Below are positions 18,173-27,359 of a DNA stretch of 63,054 bases, one piece after another (position 1 is the first letter of the stretch; each line of letters starts with the position of its first letter). The position numbers and the translations under genes are program-made. Source of the stretch: Candidatus Humimonas hydrogenitrophica (GTDB taxonomy: Bacteria > Gemmatimonadota > Gemmatimonadetes > Palauibacterales > Palauibacteraceae). The stretch spans positions 1 through 63,054 of the forward strand of contig CANPVD010000024.1 in NCBI GenBank assembly GCA_947581615.1, given 5' to 3'. The notes beneath the pieces are model-generated. The model did not search any database. It saw only the letters and a program-made list of their open reading frames with translations, and was not told the DNA's origin.

Positions 18173-19165
18173 ATGAGTGACTCGACGATCGGGCGGACGG
18201 TCCGAGCCTTCCTCCTCGTCGCGGCGGCGGCCGCGACGGCCGCCGGCTGCGCGGGCCGGAAGTCGGACGGGCGCCCGCAGGTGGGCGTGACCCTCCTGAC
18301 CCAGGCCCACGTCTTCTACCAGGACCTCCAGAAGGGCCTCCAGGCACGGGCGGACAGCGACGGGATCGACCTGCACGTGGTGGCCGGGGAGTGGGACCTC
18401 TCCCGACAGACGAGCCAGGTCGAGAACTTCATCACCCGGAAGATGGACGCCATCGTGATCGCGCCCGTCAACTCGAGCGGGATCGTGAGCGCCGTGCAGG
18501 AGGCCAACGACGCCGGGATCCCGGTGTTCACGGTCGACATCGCGGCCGACGGCGGCCACGTGGTCTCCCACATCGCCAGCGACAACCGGCAGGGCGGCCG
18601 TCTGCTGGCCCGCTACCTGGCCGGGCGCCTGGGGGGACACGGGAACGTCGCCATCCTGGACCAGCCCACCGTGACCAGCGTCCAGGACCGGGTGGCGGGC
18701 TTCCGCGAGGGGCTCACCGGCTACCCCGACATCCACGTGGTGGCCGACCCCGCCGTCGAGCGCGGCCTGCGGGATGTGGCCAAGGACAAGACCGACAACC
18801 TCCTGGCCACCGGCAAGAAGATCGACGCCATCTTCGGCTCCAACGACGACTGCGCTCTCGGCGCGCTGGCCTCCGTGGAGGCGTCCGGCCGCACGGGCAT
18901 CCTCATCGTCGGCTTCGACGCCACCCCCGAGGCCCGCAGCGCCATCGCCCGCGGCACCCCGCTGGTGGCCGACGCCGTCCAGCACCCGGCCGAGATCGGG
19001 CGCCGCGCCATCGACGTGATCGCCCGCCGGCTCCGCGGTGACAGCGTGCCGGCCCGCGTCGCCGTCCCGGTGGGCATCGTGACCCGCGACTCGCTGGCCG
19101 CCCGGGGCGGGGCCGCGGACGGCGGCGCGGCGGCGGGGAGCGGCGCGGCCGGAGGACGCCCGTGA
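18173..19165 (+). CDS. Sugar-binding lipoprotein of ABC transporter (RbsB type)
   Basis: A 330-residue periplasmic binding protein. The N-terminal signal ends in lipobox AAGC. The mature part shows the ribose/galactose-binding fold: VGVTLLTQAHVFYQDLQKGLQ, DAIVIAPVNSSGI, GIPVFTVDIAADGG and IDAIFGSNDDCALGAL. ATG at 18173 follows GGAGG. A GTGA overlap couples it to the HAD phosphatase. It most likely feeds the RbsA/RbsC pair at 10222-12743, although it sits after the opposite-strand symporter and must have its own promoter in 17973-18172. The sugar is not determined; residues of the cleft were not compared with known structures. Confidence 0.9.
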   Translation: MSDSTIGRTVRAFLLVAAAAATAAGCAGRKSDGRPQVGVTLLTQAHVFYQDLQKGLQARADSDGIDLHVVAGEWDLSRQTSQVENFITRKMDAIVIAPVNSSGIVSAVQEANDAGIPVFTVDIAADGGHVVSHIASDNRQGGRLLARYLAGRLGGHGNVAILDQPTVTSVQDRVAGFREGLTGYPDIHVVADPAVERGLRDVAKDKTDNLLATGKKIDAIFGSNDDCALGALASVEASGRTGILIVGFDATPEARSAIARGTPLVADAVQHPAEIGRRAIDVIARRLRGDSVPARVAVPVGIVTRDSLAARGGAADGGAAAGSGAAGGRP

Positions 19166-19869
19166 CGGGGCCCGGAGCGACGGGCGGGCGCGCGGCCCTG
19201 CTCGACATGGACGGCGTCCTGGTAGCCACCGAGGGGCTCAAGGAGCAGGCGCACCTCAGGGCCCTGGCGTCGTTCGGGTACGAGGGGACGCCGGGCCGGG
19301 CCCTGTACCGCTCGGTGATGGGACAGCCGCAGGACGCCGTGGAGCACGCCTACCTGGTGGAGGCCGGCCTCGAGGGGCGGGTGGCCGGGGCCCGCTACAG
19401 CGAGCGCTTCCGACGCGAGTACCAGGAGCTCCTCCACGAGCGCCTCGAGCTGGTGCCCGGCGCCCGGGCGCTCCTGGTGCGGCTGTCGGAGGAGGGCTGG
19501 AGGCTGGCGCTGGTGAGCTCCAGCCTGCGATGGATGGTGGAGCTGGTGCTGGCGCGGGCCGGCCTCGCCTCCTTCTTCGAGGCGGTCGTCACCGGGGACG
19601 ACGTGGAGCACGAGAAACCGGCACCCGATCCCTACCGGGCCGCGTTCCGGGCGCTCGAGGGGCCCGAGCACCTCCGGGCGGTCGTGCTCGAGGACACGGG
19701 AGCCGGGATCGCCTCGGGCCGGGCCGCGGGCTTTCCGGTGATCGCGCTCCGGCACGGCTGGAACGAGGAGCTCGACCTGTCCGGCGCCGGCCGCGTCCTC
19801 ACCAGCCTCGAGGACACCGGCGCCGTGGTCGGCGCCCTCGAGGCCGCGCTGGAGGCCGGTCCGGCGTAG
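19162..19869 (+). CDS. HAD-superfamily phosphatase / beta-phosphoglucomutase-like
   Basis: A 235-residue HAD subfamily IA enzyme. Motif I is LLDMDGVLVATE (nucleophile and acid Asp), motif II is LALVSSS, motif III is the Lys in HEKPAPDPY, and motif IV is VLEDTGAGIASGRAAG. The helical cap lies between residues about 25 and 95. GTG start at 19162 overlaps the binding-protein stop, so it is probably a sugar-phosphate phosphatase or mutase handling the imported sugar. Subfamily IA members are hard to separate by motif, so the exact substrate is open. Confidence 0.87.
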   Translation: MTGPGATGGRAALLDMDGVLVATEGLKEQAHLRALASFGYEGTPGRALYRSVMGQPQDAVEHAYLVEAGLEGRVAGARYSERFRREYQELLHERLELVPGARALLVRLSEEGWRLALVSSSLRWMVELVLARAGLASFFEAVVTGDDVEHEKPAPDPYRAAFRALEGPEHLRAVVLEDTGAGIASGRAAGFPVIALRHGWNEELDLSGAGRVLTSLEDTGAVVGALEAALEAGPA

Positions 19870-19923
19870 GCTCGCACCCGCGCGGCCCGCACCCACGGCG
19901 GCGGGCCGGACCGGGGAGCCGCG

Positions 19924-21195
19924 CTAGGCCGGCACCGCGGCTCCCAGCCGGTCCTTCACCGACCTCCCCTCCCTCAGCACCAGCTCGATGACGTCCGGGT
20001 CCGCCAGGCCGGCGGGGTCGGCCAGCGGGTCCACGCTGGTCACCACCACGTCGGCCCGCTTGCCGGGCTCGAGCGTGCCGATCTCGTCCTGGAGCCCCAG
20101 GCAGCGCGCCGCGTCGCCCGTGGTCGCGACCAGGGCCTCCATGGGGGAGAGCCCGGCGAGCTCGACCATGAGGCCGATCTCCCGCAGGTTCGTGCCGTGC
20201 GGGGCGACGCCGCAGTCGGTCCCCATGGCGATGCGGACCCCGGCCCGGTGGGCGCGGGCGATGCTCTCCCCGTGCGCCTCGACCACCTCGCGGGCCTTGC
20301 GCACCGCCCACTCGGGCACCGTGCCCTTCGACTCGGCCGCCTCCAGGGCCCCGAGCGGGGCGACCAGGGTGGGCACCAGCCAGGTGCCGTGCTCGAGCAT
20401 GAGCTCGATCGCCTCGTCGTCCAGGTAGATCCCGTGCTCGATGGAGCGGATGCCGGCGCGGACGGCGTTCTTGATCCCCTCGGCGCCCTGGGCGTGGGCC
20501 ATGACCGGCACGCCGCCCCGGAATCCGCCCTCCTGCACCATGACCTCGAGCTCCTCCTGCGTGAACTGCGTGAACCGGGGATGATCGGTGGGGCTCATGA
20601 CCCCGCCCGTGGAGCACACCTTGACCCAGTCCGCCCCGGCGCGGAGCACCTCGCGCACCTTCCTCCGCACCCCCTCGATCCCGTCGCAGATGGGGTCCGG
20701 CCGGCCCGGCGTCTCGGGCAGCAGCTCGAGGCTCTGGCCGGAGGGGAGCCAGAAGTCCAGGTGACCGCCCGTGGTCGTGAGGGCCGTGATGCTGATCTGC
20801 ATGCGCGGCCCCTCCACCAGCCCCCGCTCGACCGCCGTCCTGACGCCCAGGTCGGCCCCGCCCGCGTCGCGCACGGTGGTGACCCCGGCGTCGAGGGTCT
20901 TCCGCATGTAGTCGATGGCCTGGTAGTAGGTGAGCGAGTAGGGCGTGGCCAGGAGCCGCATCAGGTCGTCCACCTCGAACATCAGGTGGACGTGACAGTC
21001 GATGAACCCCGGCACGATCCAGCCTCCGCCCGCGTCGATCTCGCGCACCTCCTCGCCCGAGGCGGAGGCCCGCACCGCGGAGGCCGGGCCGCAGGCCACG
21101 ATGCGGCCGTCCTCGACCAGGAGGGCGGCGTCCGGCACGGGCCCGGTTCCGGTGCCGTCGATGAGGGTTCCGTGGTGGATCAGGGTGAGGGCCAT
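19924..21195 (-). CDS. Metal-dependent amidohydrolase (imidazolonepropionase/prolidase-like)
   Basis: A 423-residue TIM-barrel amidohydrolase. Metal-site residues are visible in order: FIDCHVHL, the bridging Lys in ADWVKVCSTGG, VMAHAQG, SIEHGIY and the catalytic Asp in MGTDCG. The C-terminal composite beta region ends GTLEPGKRADVVVTSVDPL. Members cleave Xaa-Pro dipeptides, lactones or amidic compounds; the substrate is not predictable. Start ATG at 21195 gives the expected N-terminus ALTLIHHGTLIDGTG; the longer upstream frame has no such character. No signal peptide, so cytoplasmic. It diverges from the BNR-repeat protein at 21377. Confidence 0.88.
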   Translation of the reverse strand: MALTLIHHGTLIDGTGTGPVPDAALLVEDGRIVACGPASAVRASASGEEVREIDAGGGWIVPGFIDCHVHLMFEVDDLMRLLATPYSLTYYQAIDYMRKTLDAGVTTVRDAGGADLGVRTAVERGLVEGPRMQISITALTTTGGHLDFWLPSGQSLELLPETPGRPDPICDGIEGVRRKVREVLRAGADWVKVCSTGGVMSPTDHPRFTQFTQEELEVMVQEGGFRGGVPVMAHAQGAEGIKNAVRAGIRSIEHGIYLDDEAIELMLEHGTWLVPTLVAPLGALEAAESKGTVPEWAVRKAREVVEAHGESIARAHRAGVRIAMGTDCGVAPHGTNLREIGLMVELAGLSPMEALVATTGDAARCLGLQDEIGTLEPGKRADVVVTSVDPLADPAGLADPDVIELVLREGRSVKDRLGAAVPA

Positions 21196-21376
21196 GCTCG
21201 TCCGCCTCCGGTCCGGCTGGGATTCCGTCGGTCCACGCGGGTCGCGGGCCGTTTTGCACGGTAGCCGTGCCGGAGGGGCCCCGAAAGCCGCCCGGGCCGG
21301 CCCGGGGCGATCTATCGAAGCCTCGTCGCCCGCCTTAGCTTGACCAGTCCCGATTCCACCCTGAGGAGCGACCGCC

Positions 21377-24300
21377 ATGCGTGCCACCCGTTCCGTCTCC
21401 GTCCGTGCCCTGTCCGCAGCTGTCGCGGCCCTGGCGGCCGTCACCCTGGCGCGGCCCGCCCCGGCCGCCGCCCAGGAGTTGGGCCGACAGGAGCTCTCCG
21501 GCCTCCACTTCCGCTACATCGGCGTGGTCGGCAACCGCGTGGACGTGGCGGTGGGCGTTCCCGGACAGCCCCGGGTCTACTACGCGGGGGCGGCGGCGGG
21601 CGGCATCTGGAAGACGACGGACGGCGGGTCGAAGTGGCGGCCCGTGTTCGACAGCGCCGGGGTGCCCTCGGTGGGCGACCTGGCGGTGGCGCCCTCGGCC
21701 CCCAACGTGGTGTGGGCCGGGACCGGCGAGCCGTTCATACGCTCCAACATCTCGATCGGCGACGGGGTGTGGAAGTCCACCGACGGTGGCGAGACCTGGG
21801 CCCACATGGGCCTCGACGCCACCGGCCGCATCTCCCGCATCGTCATCGACCCGCAGGACCCGGACGTCGTGTACGTGGCCGCCCTCGGCAACACGTACGT
21901 CCCTCAGACGGAGCGCGGGATCTACCGGACGACCGACGGCGGCGAGACGTGGCGGAAGGTCCTGTTCGTCAACGACTCGACCGGCGCCTCCGACCTCATC
22001 ATGGACCCGCACAACCCGGACGTCCTGTTCGCCGGCACGTGGCAGATCGAAGTCCACACCTGGGGCCGGGTGAGCGGCGGAGCCGGGAGCGGGATCTGGA
22101 TGACGCGCGACGGGGGCGACCACTGGACCCGGCTCGAAGGGCACGGCCTCCCGGACGGTCCGATCGGCAAGATCGGCCTGTGCAACACGCCCGCGAGCTC
22201 CGACCGGATCTACGCCCTCATCGAGACCTCGGACGGCGTACCGTGGAGGGGGAAGACGAGCGAGGGCGAGCTGTGGCGCTCCGAGGACGGCGGGTACGAC
22301 TGGACGCTGGTCAACCACGACCAGAACCTGGCCGGACGGCAGGCCTACTACACGCGCTGCACGGTCACGCCCGACGATCCGGATGAGGCCTACTTCATCT
22401 CGGCCGATTGGGTGCAGACCCTGGACGGCGGAGAGCACGTCAAGACGCTGGAAGGCCAGCGGGTGCCCAACTGGGACCACCACAACATGTGGATCGACCC
22501 GACGGACGGGAACCGCATGGTGGCGGCGGGAGACGGCGGCGTGTCGATCTCCCACGACCGCGGCAAGACCTGGTTCCGGGTGCAGCTCCCCGTGAGCCAG
22601 CTCTACCACGTGACCGTGGACAACCAGGTCCCCTACTGGGTCTACACCAACCGCCAGGACGGACCCTCGATGATGGGGCCCTCGAACAGCCGGCTGGGAC
22701 CGGGCTACGCGGCGCAGGGCGCGGGGGGCATCCCGAGGGGGATGTGGCACGAGCTCGGCGGCGGCGAGAGCGGGTTCGCCACGCCGGACACGATGGCGCC
22801 CGGGATCGCGTGGTCCACGACCTCGGGCTACGGGCCCGTGAACGGGATCGTGGTGCGCTACGACGACAGGACCCGCCAGTACCGGAACGTCGAGGTGTGG
22901 CCGATGAGCATCATCGGCCACCCGGCGAACGACGCGAAGTACCGGTGGCAGTGGACCTTCCCGCTCAAGATCAGCCCCCACGACCACAACACCGTGTACG
23001 TGGGGAGCCAGTACGTGATGCGGACCACCGACGGCGGCCAGAGCTGGGAGCGCATCAGCCCCGACCTCACCACCGACGACTCCACCAGGATGGGGATCTC
23101 GGGCGGCCTCACCCCCGACAACATCCAGGTGGAGACGTGCTGCGTCGTGTACGCGATCGACGAGTCACCGGTCGAGGCGGGGGTGATCTGGGCCGGGACG
23201 AACGACGGCCTCGTCCAGGTGACGCGGGACGGCGGCAAGACGTGGACGAACGTCACCAGGAACCTCCCGGGCCTGCCGCCCCTGGGCGTGGTCCGGAACA
23301 TCGACGCTTCGAGGTACGACTCGGCCAGGGCGTACGTGACGATCGACCGCCACCAGATGGGCGACTTCGCGCCGTACGTGTACAGGACCTCGGACTTCGG
23401 GCGGCACTGGACGAAGATCACCCGCGGCGTGCCGGAGACTCCGCTGTCCTTCGCCCGCAACGTGCGCGAGGACCCCGTCCGGCCCGGACTCCTCTACCTG
23501 GGCACCGAGAACGCGCTCTACTTCTCCATGGACGACGGGGGGCACTGGCAGTCGCTGATGACCGACCTCCCCCCGGCGCCCATGTACTGGCTCACCGTGC
23601 AACCCCACTTCCAGGACCTGGTGGTGGGCACCTATGGGCGCGGCATCTGGATCCTGGACGACGTGACGCCCCTGCAGCAGCTCACGCCGAAGGTGGCGGC
23701 CGAGCCCGCGCACCTGTTCGCGCCGCGCGAGGCGTGGCGGTTCCACGACATCACGGCGCCCAACGCCATGTTCGACGACCCGTCGGCGGGTGACAATCCG
23801 CCCTACGGGGCCTCGATCTCCTACTGGCTGAAGGGCGCGCCGTCGGACGGCGACAGCCTGAAGCTCGTCATCACGGACGGCGCCGGTGACACGGTCCGCA
23901 CCCTGTCCGGCCCCGCGAAGGCGGGGATCAACCGGGTATGGTGGGACCTGGCGACCGAAAAGACCATGGAGATCCGGCGTCGGGTGCCGCCCGAGAACGC
24001 GACGTGGATGGACCTGGGCAAGAAGGGATGGTTCGCCATGCCGTGGGGCCGGCAGTTCGCGATCCTGTCGCCGCCGGGCACCTACACGGTCACCCTGGAG
24101 GCGGACGGCAAGAGCTTCAGCCAGCCGCTCACGGTCCGCAAGGATCCCCACTCCGAGGGGAGCCCGAAGGACATCGACGCCCAGGTCACCATGCTCCGCT
24201 CCCTGTACGCGGACATGAACCGGGTGGCGAGCATGACCAACCGGATCGAGTGGATGCGGCGCCAGCTCGCCAACCTGAGGCCGGTGCTGGAGAGCGCCGA

Positions 24301-24631
24301 AGCCGACGACCTGATCGCGGCCGGCGACTCCCTGGAGTCGAGGCTCCGCGACGTGGAGGGAGAGCTCATCCAGCTCAAGCTCACCGGTACGGGACAGGAC
24401 GACGTGCGCTGGCCCGCGCGCCTGGCCGGTAGGGTGTCGTGGCTGGCCGGGGAGGTCGCCTCCAACGACTTCCCGCCCACCGACCAGGCCCGGGAGGTCC
24501 AGGGGATCCTCGAGCAGAGGATCGAGGGCGTGAGCCAGGAGCTGGAGACGGCCCTGGCGCAGAACCTCCCGCCCTTCAACCAGGAGCTGGCCCGCCGCGG
24601 CCTGGGTGGAGTCGTGAGCCAGCTACCCTAG
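21377..24631 (+). CDS. Large secreted BNR/VPS10-repeat protein (sialidase-like propeller)
   Basis: A 1084-residue exported protein. ATG at 21377 has a GAGGAG ribosome site, and the signal peptide ends APAAAQE. Repeated Asp-box/BNR motifs appear through residues 70-700: GIWKTTDGGSKW, GVWKSTDGGETW, GIYRTTDGGETW, GIWMTRDGGDHW and VTRDGGKTW. This predicts one or two beta-propellers as in sortilin/VPS10 and photosystem-assembly-like proteins. The C-terminal 250 residues include helical segments (MTNRIEWMRRQLANL). These proteins are abundant in Gemmatimonadota and related polymer degraders, often beside peptidases. Binding or hydrolytic activity is unproven, and no sialidase catalytic set was identified. 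Confidence 0.88.
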   Translation: MRATRSVSVRALSAAVAALAAVTLARPAPAAAQELGRQELSGLHFRYIGVVGNRVDVAVGVPGQPRVYYAGAAAGGIWKTTDGGSKWRPVFDSAGVPSVGDLAVAPSAPNVVWAGTGEPFIRSNISIGDGVWKSTDGGETWAHMGLDATGRISRIVIDPQDPDVVYVAALGNTYVPQTERGIYRTTDGGETWRKVLFVNDSTGASDLIMDPHNPDVLFAGTWQIEVHTWGRVSGGAGSGIWMTRDGGDHWTRLEGHGLPDGPIGKIGLCNTPASSDRIYALIETSDGVPWRGKTSEGELWRSEDGGYDWTLVNHDQNLAGRQAYYTRCTVTPDDPDEAYFISADWVQTLDGGEHVKTLEGQRVPNWDHHNMWIDPTDGNRMVAAGDGGVSISHDRGKTWFRVQLPVSQLYHVTVDNQVPYWVYTNRQDGPSMMGPSNSRLGPGYAAQGAGGIPRGMWHELGGGESGFATPDTMAPGIAWSTTSGYGPVNGIVVRYDDRTRQYRNVEVWPMSIIGHPANDAKYRWQWTFPLKISPHDHNTVYVGSQYVMRTTDGGQSWERISPDLTTDDSTRMGISGGLTPDNIQVETCCVVYAIDESPVEAGVIWAGTNDGLVQVTRDGGKTWTNVTRNLPGLPPLGVVRNIDASRYDSARAYVTIDRHQMGDFAPYVYRTSDFGRHWTKITRGVPETPLSFARNVREDPVRPGLLYLGTENALYFSMDDGGHWQSLMTDLPPAPMYWLTVQPHFQDLVVGTYGRGIWILDDVTPLQQLTPKVAAEPAHLFAPREAWRFHDITAPNAMFDDPSAGDNPPYGASISYWLKGAPSDGDSLKLVITDGAGDTVRTLSGPAKAGINRVWWDLATEKTMEIRRRVPPENATWMDLGKKGWFAMPWGRQFAILSPPGTYTVTLEADGKSFSQPLTVRKDPHSEGSPKDIDAQVTMLRSLYADMNRVASMTNRIEWMRRQLANLRPVLESAEADDLIAAGDSLESRLRDVEGELIQLKLTGTGQDDVRWPARLAGRVSWLAGEVASNDFPPTDQAREVQGILEQRIEGVSQELETALAQNLPPFNQELARRGLGGVVSQLP

Positions 24632-24667
24632 GCTCGAGCCAGCCGCCCCGGCAGACAGGTCGGCCGG

Positions 24668-27070
24668 CTAGTCCCGGAGCCTGGCGATGGGCGACGTGAC
24701 CAGCGACGCGCCGGCCGCCAGCCGCGACTCGACCTCGCTGGCCGGCATGGGCTCGGCCAGCAGGTAGCCCTGCACGAGCGCGCAGCCCGAGCGGCGCAGG
24801 TGCTCGAGCTGCGCCGCCGTGTCCACACCCTCGGCCACCGACACCATGCCCAGGTTGCGGGACAGCTCGAGGACGGTCTCCAGGATCGTGGCCCCGTCCG
24901 CCCCCCAGGTGGCCGCCCGCACGAAGGTCGCGTCGATCTTGAGGACGTCGAGCGGATACTGCCCCAGGTAGGCGAGCGACGAGTACCCGGTGCCGAAGTC
25001 GTCGACGCACAGCCGGATCCCCCGTGAGCGGAGCGCGTCCACGATGCCGATCGCGTCCTCGGAGCGGTGGAGGAGGGTGCGCTCGGTGATCTCCAGCACG
25101 AGGCTGCGCGGCTCGACCCCGGTGCGGGCCAGGATCCCCTCGATCCGGCGCAGCAGCTCCGGATGGGTCAGCTCCTCCACCGACAGGTTGACGTGGACGT
25201 GCAGCTGCGCCGAGGTCGGGTGACGCTCGCGCCACGCGGCCAGGCGGCCGAGCGCCTCCTCCAGGACCCACCAGCCGATCTGCGGGAGGATGCGGGCCTC
25301 TCGGGCCACGTTCAGGAACGCGGCCGGAGCGAGGAGCCCCCTGCGGGGATGGCGCCAGCGGAGCAGCGCCTCGACCGCCACCACCCCCAGGTCCGCCACC
25401 CGTGCGATGGGCTGGAAGAAGAGCTCGAATTCCCCCTCGGCGAGCGCGCGCCGCAGGTCGCCCGCCATCTCGAGCGCGCTCACCGCGTGCTCCCGGATGC
25501 CGGGGCCGAAGATGGTGATCCGCTCGCGCGTCTGGCCCTTGGCCCGGCTGGCGGCGGCCTGGGCATCGCGCAGCAGCTCGGCGGGGTCGTCGTAGTCGGG
25601 TCGCGACACCGCGATCCCGACCGAGCCGCTCGGGAACACGGCCCGGTCGCGGAGGGTGAGCGGCGGTTCCAGCTCCGCCAGGATGCGCAGGGCCACGTCC
25701 CGGGCCTCGCCCGCCCCCGCCACCCGCTCCGTGAGCACCCCGAATCGGTCGTCGTCGATTCGGGCCACGGTGTCGTCGCCTCGAACGACGCGCTGCAGGC
25801 GGCTGCCGACGTTGGCGAGGAGCTCGTCCCCGGCCTCGCGTCCGAACGCCTCGTTCACCTGGTGGAAGTCGTCCAGGTCCAGGCACAGGACCCCGAAGCG
25901 CTCCCCCGAGCGCTGCACCCGGGAGCCGGCCAGCCGGATGCGGTCCAGGAGGAGAGCTCGGTTGGCCAGGCCGGTGACCTCGTCGTAGAAGGCGCGACGC
26001 GCCAGCTCCGCCTGCATCTGGCGCTGGTAGCGGATGTCCCGGGCCAGGAGCGCCGTGCCCACCCGGAACCCGTTGGGATCGCGCAGCCCGCAGGCGGACA
26101 GGCTGACGGGCACGGTCTGGCCGTCCCGGCCCACGAGCTCCGCCTCCTCGTTGGTGATGCGGTCCCGTTCGAGGGCGTTGCCGAGGGTGAGCTTCGAGAC
26201 CTCCGAGGCGGCCAGCTCTGATATCGGCCTCCCGGCGAGCTCCTCGGGGCTCGCACCGACCAGCAGACACAGGGCGGGGTTGGCGAACCGGACGAGGCCC
26301 TCATGGTCGCACAGCGCCACCAGCTCCGAGGTGGCGCGCACCAGCTGCTCCGCGGCGAGCGCCGGAGAGAAGTCCGTCAGGCGATGACGCCAGATGGCCC
26401 ACGCCGCAATGAGCGCGAACCCGGCCACCGCCTCCCAGCCGGCGGGATGCACCGGCAACCCGTAGGCGGGCAGGAAGTCGATGAGCGCGAGGTCCCCGAC
26501 GAGGAAGGCCAGGAGGAAGGCGCGGGCACGGTGGCGCGCCGTCCCCGGCGGCGACCTCCTCCACGCCCACCAGAGCTCCACGAGCGTGAGCAGGAGCAGG
26601 GCCACGAACGGGACCGTGAACAGGAGGCTCCAGCGGCCGAGGACCGGATAGGGTCCCCAGGCCCAGTCGCGGACTCCCGAGAGGAACAGGCTCGATCCGA
26701 CCAGAGCCGACGCGCAGGCCGCGAAGTACAGCCATGCGGCCCACACCATCGCGGAGCGGCGCTCCTCCAGGTCGAGGACCCGCACGGCGAAGTGGTACGT
26801 GGCCGGCGCCAGGAAGGGAATGCCCAGGATGGCGAGTCGCGCCCAGGCGAGCGCGGTCGACGCGTCAGCGGCCAGGTACATCCAGGAGATGGCGAACATC
26901 CACCAGGCAGCGACGACCGTGAACAGGGCGAAGGCGCGGCTCTCCCGGGAGCGGTGCTCCCGGACCAGCGTGAAGGTGCCCACGCCCAGCAGGAGGGCGG
27001 ACACCATGAAGGTGGGTATGGCGGCGGGCCGCGCCACGTACGCGCCGGTGTTCAACAGCGTGTCTCCCAT
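24668..27070 (-). CDS. Membrane PAS-GGDEF-EAL protein with degenerate GGDEF
   Basis: An 800-residue cyclic-di-GMP protein. ATG at 27070 is preceded by GGAGGAGG. Residues about 15-225 hold about seven helices (7TM/histidine-kinase-like sensor), then a PAS domain (ELVALCDHEGLVRFANPA). The GGDEF domain has the signature changed to RIDDDRF, so diguanylate cyclase activity is unlikely. The EAL domain keeps its key residues: EALLRW, VNLSVEE, LEITERT, VDDFGTGYSSL, LKIDATF, AEGVD and VQGY. Predicted to be a c-di-GMP phosphodiesterase, perhaps GTP-modulated through the dead GGDEF. A second GGDEF-EAL protein with an intact GGDEF lies at 48175-50601. Confidence 0.9.
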   Translation of the reverse strand: MGDTLLNTGAYVARPAAIPTFMVSALLLGVGTFTLVREHRSRESRAFALFTVVAAWWMFAISWMYLAADASTALAWARLAILGIPFLAPATYHFAVRVLDLEERRSAMVWAAWLYFAACASALVGSSLFLSGVRDWAWGPYPVLGRWSLLFTVPFVALLLLTLVELWWAWRRSPPGTARHRARAFLLAFLVGDLALIDFLPAYGLPVHPAGWEAVAGFALIAAWAIWRHRLTDFSPALAAEQLVRATSELVALCDHEGLVRFANPALCLLVGASPEELAGRPISELAASEVSKLTLGNALERDRITNEEAELVGRDGQTVPVSLSACGLRDPNGFRVGTALLARDIRYQRQMQAELARRAFYDEVTGLANRALLLDRIRLAGSRVQRSGERFGVLCLDLDDFHQVNEAFGREAGDELLANVGSRLQRVVRGDDTVARIDDDRFGVLTERVAGAGEARDVALRILAELEPPLTLRDRAVFPSGSVGIAVSRPDYDDPAELLRDAQAAASRAKGQTRERITIFGPGIREHAVSALEMAGDLRRALAEGEFELFFQPIARVADLGVVAVEALLRWRHPRRGLLAPAAFLNVAREARILPQIGWWVLEEALGRLAAWRERHPTSAQLHVHVNLSVEELTHPELLRRIEGILARTGVEPRSLVLEITERTLLHRSEDAIGIVDALRSRGIRLCVDDFGTGYSSLAYLGQYPLDVLKIDATFVRAATWGADGATILETVLELSRNLGMVSVAEGVDTAAQLEHLRRSGCALVQGYLLAEPMPASEVESRLAAGASLVTSPIARLRD

Positions 27071-27288
27071 CGAGCCTCCTCCCGTGCCGGGCGCGGCCCG
27101 CGCCGACGACGTCTCCCCTGTACCGGAGCGGAGGGCAAGCAGCATACCGGGAGTCGCCGGGCTGGCGACTGGGCGGCAAGACATTGATCCACATGACGTT
27201 AGCAAGCGCATCGGCATGGCGGGACGGTGGCGCTCGCGCCACGGCTCGGGGTGACTTCTGTTCAGAACGTTGAAACGATTGCCGAGCG

Positions 27289-27317
27289 TTGACCCGTAGG
27301 TCTCTCGGCGGCAGAAT
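27289..27317 (+). promoter_or_regulatory. Predicted promoter of the S9 peptidase gene
   Basis: TTGACC (27289-27294) and CAGAAT (27312-27317) are separated by 17 bp, about 40 bp before the ATG at 27360. The -35 is strong and the -10 moderate. No operator is evident. Confidence 0.45.
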
Positions 27318-27359
27318 GAGCCCGCCCCGAAACGTGGACCCCTTCGCGGAGACTCCGTC

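Noticed and set aside
14388-18176. 1262-codon plus-strand frame across the mannosidase and symporter genes
   Set aside because: Low-complexity Arg/Gly/His/Asp-rich translation; it spans two well-supported genes on different strands.
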